In this document: in pieces, positions 11,001-23,000 of the stretch | How the letters are laid out: each line of letters begins with the position of its first letter | Numbering within the stretch: position 1 is the stretch's first letter | Source: Lytechinus variegatus | Lineage: Eukaryota; Echinodermata; Echinoidea; Temnopleuroida; Toxopneustidae | Direction: 5' to 3' | NCBI RefSeq assembly: GCF_018143015.1 | Contig: NC_054758.1 | Location: 13,186,001-13,250,000 of the forward strand | Length of the DNA stretch: 64,000 bases | Program-made: the position numbers and the translations under genes | Notes under the pieces: generated by a model | The model's input: only the letters and a program-made list of their open reading frames with translations | Database searches by the model: none | Told to the model about the DNA's origin: nothing

Positions 11001-14000
11001 TTTATTCCAGACCCGGTTGTTTAAAAAATAAAAATGCAAGTCCAATGTCTTTTTCCAGACCCTGTAATATAATTTTAGTCCCAAATGAGATACATTAATG
11101 ATACTCCAGTGGAATAAAAATGAGAATCGAGCTGAGTCTTTTCTTCAGACGCTACTGGTAAATTGAAAATCATGCATAGTTTTTGCTCCAGACCTGGTAA
11201 CTAAAGCTGAAACTTTATAGTAATGAGTTTATATGGCACAAAAATGCGAAATCTTTTTTCCAGACCCGGTGAATTAAAAAATTATAATATAAGTCCAAAG
11301 TCTTTTTTCCAGACCCATTTATTTCAAAAATTATAATAATTATAAAAAAACAAACACCCACGATCCTATTATGTTGAATAACATGGAAATGTAGCGTAGT
11401 CTTTCTGTCAGACCCAGTTATAAAATTCATTAAAAACACAACAACAACAACAAAGACCCTGCAACCATTAAAGGTCAAGTCCTCTTCAGAAAAATGTTGA
11501 TTTGAATCAATAGAGAAAAATCAGACAAGCACAATGCTGAAAATTTCATCAAAATCGGATGTAAAATAAGAATGTTATGACATTTCAAAGTTTTGTTTAT
11601 TTTTAACAAAATAGTTATATGAACGAGCCAGCTACATCCAAATGAGAGAGTCGATGATGTCACTCACTCACTCTTTCTTTTGGTTTTCATTGTTTGAATT
11701 ATACATTATTTCAATTAGGACCTCCTTGCCTAAAGCACAAAATATTAAAATAATAAATTTCCACGTGTTGCAGGGAGGAATGAAACTTCATTTCACATGA
11801 CAATGACGAGAAAATAAAAAATTTCATTTAAGAAAATACAAAAGAAATAGTGAGTGAGTGATGTCATCAGTTCCTCATTTGCATACCGACCGAGATGTGC
11901 ATATAACTGTTTTGTGAAATGAAGCGAAACATTAAAATGCCATAACTTTCTTATTTTACATCCGATTTTGTTGAAATCTTCAGTGTTATGCTCGTTGATT
12001 TTTTTCTCTTTTTATTCATATCAAGATTTTGTTCGGGTGGACTTGTCCTTTAAGAAAAAAAATCTTGTATATTCCTTCCTTTTTTCTTTGAAAACACCTA
12101 AATAACCAAACATTAAAAACTGAGAAATAAGATATCAGTAAACAATAGGGGGATTACTTCCCGAAAACGATAAAGTTGTTGATTGACGATCTATGATATA
12201 TTATATAAAAGAAAAACATTCTAACAAGAGGGGATAACCATTCCATTCCATGTTTTTATTTGGCAATTAGTCATGATTGACTATTTTTGCCACCCACTGT
12301 ATGAGAAGTAGGGTAACAATTTTATTTAGTATTATTTTTATTACTTCTTTTTGTCTCACCTGCATAGCAGAGTGAGACTATTGGCGCTGCTTTTCCGACG
12401 GCGACGGCGGCGTCAACATCAAATCTTAACCTAAGGTTAAGTTTTTGAAATGACATCATAACTTAGAAAGTATAAAAACCTAGTTCATGAAACTTGGCCA
12501 TGAGGTTAATCAAGTATTACTTAACATCCTATTAGAGTTTCACGTCACATGACCAAGGTCAAAGGTCATTTAGGGTCAATGAACTTAGACCATGTTGGGG
12601 GAATCAACATCAAAATCTTAACATGAGGTTAAGATTTTGAAATATCATCATAACTTAAAAAATATATAGACCTAGTTCATTAAACTTGGACATAAGGTTA
12701 ATCAAGTATCACCAAACATCCTGCATGAGTTTTACGTCACATGACCAAGGTCAAAGGTCATTTAGGGTCAATGAACTTTGGCCGATTTGGGTTTTTTTGT
12801 TGAATTACCATCATAACTTTGAAAGTATGTTGGTCTAGTTCATAAAACTTGGACATAAGAGTAATCAAGTATCACTGAACATCCTGTGTGCATTTTAGGT
12901 CACATGACCAAGGTCAAAGGTCAATGAACTTTGGCCATAATGGGGATATCTGTTGAATTACCATCATAACTTTGCAAGTTTATTGATATGACTTTTGAAA
13001 CTTGGACATAAGAGTAATAAAGTATCACTGAATATCCTGTGCAAGTTTCAGGTCACATGATCAAGGTCAAAGGTCATGTGAGGTCAATGAATTTTGGCCA
13101 CATTGGGGGTATTTGTTGAATTACCATCCTATTTCTGTAAGTGTATTGGTCTAGTTCATAAAACGTGGAAATAAGAGTAACCAAGTATCACTTAACATCT
13201 TGTGCGAGTTATAGTAGTTTTCAAAGTCAGCACTGCTGCTATGTTGAATCGCGTGATGCAGGTGAGACGGTCAGAGGCATTCCACTTGTTTATTATTATT
13301 ATTTCTTGTATATTCATTCCTTTTTTATGAAAAAAAAAACCTTTAAATACATATAAAACAAAAAACTGAGGAATAAGATATCAGCACACAATATGGGGAT
13401 TACTTCCCGTAAACGATAAGGTTGTTGATCGACGATCTATGAGATATTATATAAAAGAAAATCATTCTAGCAAGAGGGGATAAAGTTTAACAAGTTCTTC
13501 GGTACTTTAAATTTTCAGTGTACCAAGCACCATTTGTAATATATTCAGCACTTTTTTTTATTAGTTAAAATTCCAATAATCTCAGTGGCCTAAGATATAT
13601 TTTCTGGGGTTATATTGACCCGTTAAGTAAAGAGAGAGAGAGAGAGAGGATTTATGTGATCAAGAAGTGATAAGATAGGAAAAAACTGATTTGAAATGAC
13701 TGAAAGAGAGACAGGCAAAGAAAGAAGAGCCCCCTCCCACACCCGTACCAGAGTTACGGAGTTAGGCTGTCCCGTCGGTGGATTCAGGTCCATCAACATC
13801 TTGAGGTTTAATCTTTCCAGGGGGCAAACGTGTGTGGGTTTGTGTGTGTTTGAGTTTTGTCAGACGTGTCTCAGTCAGATATGATTATTTACGTCTGGGA
13901 CCGACCTTTAACGTCACCATCCGAAAGACGTGACCAGGGCTCGAACCTCGAACCTCTGCATCAATTTGTAACTTCCCCACATAGCTTGGATTACAGGCGC

Positions 14001-17000
14001 ACAACGCCCAATCTTTAAATATGGTGTAGTCTTTGCTCTAGACCCATGCAGTTATTTCAAAATAGGAAATTATTAGAAACGATAAAAACAGACAAACTAT
14101 ATTAACAAAGACGCCACAATATCATTGATGTAGAATAACGTTGTTGTTGTTGTTGTTGTTTTTGGGGTTTTTAAGGCGCGTACCATTCAGATCTGAATAT
14201 TTACACCTTTTATTAATTTGACGTTTTTGTGGTATTCAATTCAATTCAATTTTATTTATTTCACTTCCATCAAACAAAAACAAGTTGTATACCAACTTAC
14301 GGTATGCCTTATCACAGGGTTTTATAGTTTGGGAGATGCTGGTGTCTAAGTTTTTAGATTAATCTTTTGCTTAATTTGTATTTTAAGAGAACTGGATGTG
14401 GGGTAAAGACAACTCTCTAAACCCAAGCATTTTAACTGGGTTTAATTTTAAAGATTGGTCTCAGCTTTGATTTTTTTCAATATTTGTTTATCTTATAAAT
14501 AGCTAGGTCTAGACGAAGGTCTAAGCATAATAATAATGTTATTCAACAGGAATAAGAATATGACAAAGTCTTATGTTTTTAAGATTGTTTGAATTAATTT
14601 GTAAATGACTGGGTCTGGAATAGAGACAACGCTCTAAACATGTGCTTTTGTACTTGGTCTTAATTTGGAGGATTGTTGGTTCTTAGATTCGTTGTTGGGG
14701 GTTGGGTTTTATTGTTTTTTTATTCTTGAAATAATTGTGTCTGGAGGAAAGTCTACAATCGATCTCCATGTTATTTCACATTAGTTAGATTATTGGGTAT
14801 TTGTTTTTAGACAATTTTATTTTTAAATAATAACCAAGTCTGGAAAATGGACGTTTTCTTTGCAAATGCATAATTACAATGTTTTGTAGGGGTCTTAGTA
14901 TTATTATACAAAAGAATCTGGGTGTGGGGTACAGACATATTTTTTACTGGGTGTAAATTTAAAAATTGGTTTTAGATTTGATTTTCTTTTTTAATTCATT
15001 TCTTAGATAACCTGGTCTGGAGGAAAGAGTACGTTTTACAACTCATGTTATTCCAAGAGAATATGATAGGGTCTTATGTTAGAAGATTTTTTTTTCGTAA
15101 TTTTTGTAATGATTAGGTCTGGAATAAAGACAACATTCTAAACCTCTTTTTAAAAACATGTTCTTAGGTTCAAGGATTGCTTGGTATTATATTTGGAGTT
15201 ATTTATATTTTTACTCTTAGCCTTATTTTGAAAAACAAATGACTGGGTCTGGCTGAAAGACTACGCTATATGTCCATTTAACCGGTTTACGCCCCTAACG
15301 ATGATATGGCGCTCTGTAAAGAGACTAAATGGTTCACAAACTAAACCAACCAATAAAATGCCAGTTCTTCACGCAGACGGTAAGATAATTACCGCAGACG
15401 AAGAAAAGGCAAGCGCATTCGCACAAAGTTTCATATCTGCGGGAAAAAACAAACCCCATATTAAAGAAGAAGAGGAGATTAATAAAGAATTTAATGATCT
15501 CCCATTTAAGGAAATGGACGGTAAACTTGCCATTAATGAACCTTTTGACATGACAGAACTAAATTATATCCTGAAAACGAAAAAAGAATCAACGCCAGGG
15601 GAAGATAACATTGGATATCAGGTATATAAGAATCTTCCAACGAACGCAAAAGAAGCCATGCTTATGTTAATCAACAAAATATGGGAATCCGGTGAAATTC
15701 CACCCTCGTGTAAGCATTCCATAATGATTCCAATTTTGAAACCAAATAAAGACCCCACATTAACAAATTCATACCGCCCCATTTCCTTAACTTCTTGCCT
15801 TATGAAAATAATGGAAAGTTTGGTAAAAAAGAGACTCCAGTTCTATTTGGAAAAACATAATATACTATCCCCAATCCAGAATGGATTTAGAAGGGGGCGT
15901 TGCACCTTAGATAACATTATACATCTTGAAAATAGCATACAAAAGAATCTGGAAGTCGGTACGAAGACGATAGCTGTATTTGTAGACCTAGAGAAAGCGT
16001 TCGATTCATTGTGGACCAAAGGACTTTTAGTCAAATTAGGTAAAATTGGACTGAAAGGCAACATACTTCTCTACATCTATAATCTTCTATCGCGTCGTAC
16101 TTTCCAGGTCCGAATAGGAAAGCAACTTTCTCCATGTATGGAAATTAATAATGGTCTCCCCCAAGGGAGTACACTCAGCCCAGAGTTGTTCAATATAATG
16201 CTCCACGACATTCCTATTTCACCTAACGTGTACAATCTGTTATATGCAGATGATTGCGTTATCTGGAGACACGGAAGTGACTTGAAAGAATCTAGCGAAT
16301 ATATTCAAGAATATCTAAATGAATTGAACAATTGGTTTTCATCATGGGGATTGAATATATCTCATGACAAAACTCGTCCAATGCTATTCTCACGTTCAAA
16401 TAGAGAAGAACATTTCAGGATCACTTTGAATGAATGTATTCTAAATCCACAAAAGGAGCACAGATATTTAGGAGTATTATTTGATAAGAGATTGACATGG
16501 AAGCCACATATTGATAGCATTGTTCAGAGATGCAAACAAAAAATAAATGTACTTAAATGCATTGCTTACAGCCCTTTTTGTAACAGCGCTCAGGAAACCC
16601 TCCAGGTATATAAAGCCATCATACGGTCACTGATGGATTACGCATGCGAAGCATACAACTCTGCAACAACAAATGTAAAAAATATTTTGAACTTGATCCA
16701 ATATCAGTCACTGCTAATCTGTGCTGGAGCAAGAAAAGGAACTTCTCTTAGAACATTACAGGTAGAGCTTGGGGAGATGCCTTTAGACATACGTCGGGAA
16801 ATGCTAAGTGTCAAATTGAAAAAACGTATTGAAAGTATCCCAAACCACCCTTTGATGGAGGACTTGAAAGACTGTTGGCAATTTAATATACAAGTGAATC
16901 AAAATACTCGGGAACCCTTTGGTCAAAGAGTGTTAGTATTACCACCGATTTTATCATACAAGATTGAGGACATGTTTATAACAACACCAATTCCAAAGTG

Positions 17001-20000
17001 GCATTATGAGACCACATCAGTATCAAATGAACTCAGTGACCTTATTTCCAAGGCAGACAACCCCTTGCTCCAAAAACAGAGAAGTATAGAACTTATTAAT
17101 CAGAAGTGGCCAAACCACCTACAAATATTTACGGATGGCTCCAAGTCTCCAGAGACGGGCAGGGCAGCTGCTGCTTTTTTTATACCACGCTTTAATTATG
17201 TAGAGTCCAAAAGACTACACAACAATACATCCTCTTACAGAGCAGAATTAGCTGCCATTATTCTGTCATTATACTGGTTAAACCAAATACAGGTACCGGG
17301 ATTACTCACAGGAGCGGTTATTTTCTGCGACTCTCTTGGAGCACTAGAAGCTTTGAAAAACAACAATGAAGAACAGTTTATTTATGAGTTGTTGATGCTC
17401 CAGACACAACTTCATCAAAAAGGAATACATATTTGTTAAGAGAATCAAATAGTTTGATCAAATTTTATTATATGCAAAAATGGCAAAATAGATGGGAAGA
17501 AACTGTATCCCCCTTAAAAAGAATCCAAAAAAACGTAGCAGGAACTTTTAAATGTTCCTTGAACCACAAGAATAGTGAATCCATTTTGCACTGTCTAAGA
17601 ATGGATAATATTGGATTAAACCAAAACCTATTTCTTTTCAAAACACACCTAACTGGATTATGCGATTTTTGTGGAGTGCCCGAAACAACAAGACATTTTT
17701 TAACTGAATGCGCAAAATATATCATAGAAAGAACAATGCTGTTAGTGGATACAGACTCCCAAGAGGCAGCAGATCTCGAGGGATCATTATCTTCATCAGA
17801 AGCTTCACACCAGAGAGCACTTGTGTCTTTCGTAAGAAGGACACATAGACTCTCTTATTTTTAAGTTCTCTCTGCATAACATATTATAAGATAAAGCGCC
17901 TGTAAATAAATGTATATAATGTGTACATATGTATGTAATATGTTTTATTTTGTTTTGTTATTTTCTTTTCCTCTCTATAAATTTACTTGTATTTGGCTAC
18001 TGCATTTTGAAGTTCCTCTTGAGTCTATGTAAACGGGTGTCACCCATCTATGAATCGATAGAATATTCCAGATAACATGTTAAACATGTAACATTTAATA
18101 ATAACACATGACATTAATTGCACCGAGCACAAGCCCAGAATGTCTGCATTAATTAATTGTGTCCTTATATTTGGTTATGGTATACCATACAACATGTATT
18201 TTATATTACACACTTTTATTCTCTTTTCAAACTTCGGAAGGAGAGGTCTGTTGACAGGCATCACACTGTCTTGATTGGGTATTGGGGGGGCCTAGGCAGT
18301 GCTTGTTTTTAATAGCAACCACGCGCATGCTGAGAAGCCCGTTCAAATTACTGATCCGGGTTGGCCAGAAAATACTATTCAAACAATCAAGGATTTGTGA
18401 TGAGCCGCCTTTCACGATCTCATTCAAATTTACTGAAAGCAGCGCTAATCCATTATGCGTCAAAATTTTATAACCACAAAAACGACAAATTGATATAGGC
18501 GTAAATATTCATATCTGAATGACACGCGCCTCAAAACCCAAGCGAACAACAACAACAACAACGTTATCCAGCATTAATAAGATTATGGGGTCTTTATACG
18601 GTTTTTGTTGTTGTTGTATTGTTATTTACAATTTTTGAATAACAGGGTTTGGAGAAAAGGCTAAGCTCGATTTTCTTTTTTTCCACTGGAATATCATTAT
18701 GGTATCTTAGTTTGGACTTATATTATAATTTTTGAAATAACTGGGTCTGGAAAAAAGACTTTGGACTTACATTATAATTTTTGAAACTACTGCGTCTGGA
18801 AAAAGACTGGACTTTTGTGCTATATATAATAAGTGTTATTATACCCGCGCTCGTCATTTTACAATGGAACGCGCAGGGAATGCAAGGGCACGGTGATGAA
18901 CTTGTTAAATATATACATTGTAAAAGAGATGAAATTATCCATTTAATATGTTTACAAGAAACATGGTATCAAGGTTCTCAATCAATACATATTCCTAATT
19001 ATACTTGTTTTCTAAAAGCAGAAATTCCCGAAGAGGAGGGGGATGTGCATTCTATATCCATAACTCATTGGATTACGAATACATATCTCTAAATGTAGAT
19101 TGCGAAATGCAATCAATTAATATACACATGGGCAAGTCCTTTATTACAATTATTAATTACTATAATCCATGTGAAAAACTAGAAGAAGACGACTTAAATT
19201 TACTCATTCAAAATGTCAAGGACACCTCTAAATTATTGATAGTAGGAGATTTTAACTCCCATAACACTCTATGGGGGAGTGAGAAAACTGATAGCAACGG
19301 TCATTTAATTGAAAACTTTATTACTCAAAATAACCTCGTCATACTTAATAATGGTTCTGGGACTCGATTAGATCCACATACAGGAAAAATATCTTGCCTT
19401 GATTTATCCATCACCTCACCCTCTTTAGCTATTAATTGTGAATGGCAGGTCCTATCTGACAAATGTGGCAGCGACCACTTTCCCGTCAGAATTGATTTGC
19501 ATCTTAAGAAAGCCCCAACCATGAATGATCCAGATCACTATCCAACCAAAAAGTGGTCTTTTAAACATATGAACTGGTCAAATTTTCGAAAGAAATGCGA
19601 GGAACACTTTAAAAACACCTACCCTGATACGAGTGCTTTGAACGCTTCAGAAACCTATGACCTTTTCATCAAACTAATCACAAGCGTTCTGGAGAAACTG
19701 CCCCACCTTATAAAAAACACAAACAAAACCCAACTCCCTGGTGGACAAAAGATTGCACCACCAAAATAAGGGAACGAAATAAAGCAAAAAACAAACTGAG
19801 GAAAAATCCATCCCAACAAAATTTGGAACACTATAGAAAAAAGAAAGCAGAAGCGCAAAGACTCGTTAGACAAGCAAAACGGCAATATTGGCGGGAACTG
19901 TGCTCTAAATTTAACCGGTTTACGCCCCTAACGATGATATGGCGCTCTGTAAAGAGACTAAATGGTTCACAAACTAAACCAACCAATAAAATGCCAGTTC

Positions 20001-23000
20001 TTCACGCAGACGGTAAGATAATTACCGCAGACGAGGAAAAGGCAAGCGCATTCGCACAAAGTTTCATATCTGCGGGAAAAAACAAACCCCATAACAAAGA
20101 AGAAGAGGAGATTAATAAAGAATTTAATGATCTCCCATTTAAGGAAATGGACGGCAAACTTGCCATTAATGAACCTTTTGACATGACAGAACTAAATTAT
20201 ATCCTCAAAACGAAAAAACAATCAACGCCAGGGGAAGATAACATTGGTTATCAGGTATATAAGAATCTTCCAACAAACGCAAAAGAAGCCATGCTTATGT
20301 TAATCAACAAAATATGGGAATCCGGTAAAATTCCACCCTCGTGTAAGCATTCCATAATGATTCCAATTTTGAAACCAAATAAAGACCCCACATTAACAAA
20401 TTCATACCGCCCCATTTCCTTAACTTCCTGCCTTATGAAAATAATGGAAAGTTTGGTAAAAAAGAGACTCCAGTTTTATTTGGAAAAACAATAATATACT
20501 ATCCCCAATCCAGAATGGATTTAGAAGGGGGCGTTGCGCTTTAGATAACATTATACATCTTGAAAATAGCATACAAAAGAATCTGGAAGTCGGTACGAAG
20601 ACGATAGCTGTATTTGTAGACCTAGAGAAAGCGTTCGATTCATTGTGGACCAAAGGACTTTTAGTCAAATTAGGTAAAATTGGACTGAAAGGCAACATAC
20701 TTCTCTACATCTATAATCTTCTATCGCGTCGTACTTTCCAGGTCCGAATAGGAAAGCAATTTTCTCCATGTATGGAAATTAATAATGGTCTCCCCCAAGG
20801 GAGTACACTCAGCCCAGAGTTATTCAATATAATGCTACACGACATTCCTATTTCACCTAACGTGTACAATCTGTTATATGCAGATGATTGCGTTATCTGG
20901 AGACACGGAAGTGACTTGAAAGAATCTAGCGAATATATTCAAGAATATCTAAATGAATTGAACAATTGGTTTTCATCATGGGGATTGAATATATCTCATG
21001 ACAAAACTCGTCCAATGCTATTCTCACGTTCAAATAGAGAAGAACATTTCAGGATCACTTTGAATGAATGTATTCTAATTCCACAAAAGGAGCACAGATA
21101 TTTAGGAGTATTATTTGATAAGAGATTGACATGGAAGCCACATATTGATAGCATTGTTCAGAGATGCAAACAAAAAATAAATGTACTTAAATGCATTGCT
21201 TACAGCCCTTTTTGTAACAGCGCTCAGGAAACCCTCCAGGTATATAAAGCCATCATACGGTCACTGATGGATTACGCATGCGAAGCATACAACTCTGCAA
21301 CAACAAATGTAAAAAATATTTTGAACTCGATCCAATATCAGTCACTGCTAATCTGTGCTGGAGCAAGAAAAGGAACTTCTCTTAGAACATTACAGGTAGA
21401 GCTTGGGGAGATGCCTTTAGACATACGTCGGGAAATGCTAAGTGTCAAATTGAAAAAACGTATTGAAAGTATCCCAAACCACCCTTTGATGGAGGACTTG
21501 AAAGACTGTTGGCAATTTAATATACAAGTGAATCAAAATACTCGGGAACCCTTTGGTCAAAGAGTGTTAGTATTACCACCGATTTTATCATACAAGATTG
21601 AGGACATGTTTATAACAACACCAATTCCAAAGTGGCATTATGAGACCACATCAGTATCAAATGAACTCAGTGACCTTATTTCCAAGGCAGACAACCCCTT
21701 GCTCCAAAAACAGAGAAGTATAGAACGTATTAATCGGAAGTGGCCAAACCACCTACAAATATTTACGGATGGCTCCAAGTCTCCAGAGACGGGCAGGGCA
21801 GCTGCTGCTTTTTTATACCACGCTTTAATTATGTAAAGTCCAAAAGACTACACAACCATGACAACAATACATCCTCTTACAGAGCAGAATTAGCTGCCAT
21901 TATTCTGTCATTATACTGGTTAAACCAAATACAGGTACCGGGATTACTCACAGGAGCGGTTATTTTCTGCGACTCTCTTGGAGCACTAGAAGCTTTGAAA
22001 AACAACAATGAAGAACAGTTTATTTATGAGTTGTTGATGCTCCAGACACAACTTCATCAAAAAGGAATACATATTTGTTATGAGTGGATACCTGGGCATT
22101 GTAATATCACTGGTAATGAAGTGGTTGATAAGGCCGCCAAAGGTGCGTTAATACATCCCACAATTGACATCCATAATAAACTAAATAAAAGAGAATCAAA
22201 TAGTTTGATCAAATTTTATTATATGCAAAAATGGCAAAATAGATGGGAAGAAACTGTATCCCCTTAAAAGAATCCAAAAAAACGTAGCAGGAACTTTTAA
22301 ATGTTCCTTGAACCACAAGAATAGTGAATCCATTTTGCACTGTCTAAGAATGGATAATATTGGATTAAACCAAAACCTATTTCTTTTCAAAACACACCTA
22401 ACTGGATTATGCGAATTTTGTGGAGTGCCCGAAACAACAAGACATTTTTTAACTGAATGCGCAAAATATATCATAGAAAGAACAATGCTGTTAGTGGATA
22501 CAGACTCCCAAGAGGCAGCAGATCTCGAGGGATCATTATCTTCATCAGAAGCTTCACACCAGAGAGCACTTGTGTCTTTCGTAAGAAGGACACATAGACT
22601 CTCTTATTTTTAAGTTCTCTCTGCAAAACATATTATAAGATAAAGCGCCTGTAAATAAATGTATATAATGTGTACATATGTATGTAATATGTTTTATTTT
22701 GTTTTGTTATTTTCTTTTCCTCTGTATAAATTTACTTGTATTTGGCTACTGCATTTTGAAGTTCCTCTTGAGTCTATGTAAACGGGTGTCACCCATCTAT
22801 GAATCGATAGAATATTCCAGATAACATGTTAAACATGTAACATTTAATAATAACACATGACATTAATTGCACCGAGCACAAGCCCAGATGTCTGCATTAA
22901 TTAATTGTGTCCTTATATTTGGTTATGGTATACCATACAACATGTATTTTATATTAAACACTTTTATTGTTCTCTTTTCAAACTTCGGAAGGAGAGGTCT

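Larger units (their letters stand above)
15276..18562 (+). mobile_element. LINE copy A (5'-truncated, RNase-H type non-LTR retrotransposon)
   Basis: Starts abruptly at ATTTAACCGGTTTACGCCCC, which in copy B is internal (19906), so it lacks the endonuclease. It ends in a (CAA)n tail at 18545-18562 after a shared 3' UTR. The interrupted host sequence continues as GTTATCCAGCATTAATAAG, matching the foldback core. RT plus RNase H plus a C-terminal CCHC and an ORF2-only remnant fit the I/Jockey group of LINEs; clade not resolved. Confidence 0.92.

Noticed and set aside
15369..16064. Antisense open frames within LINE copy A (and the same in copy B)
   Set aside because: Shadows of the reverse transcriptase frame on the plus strand.
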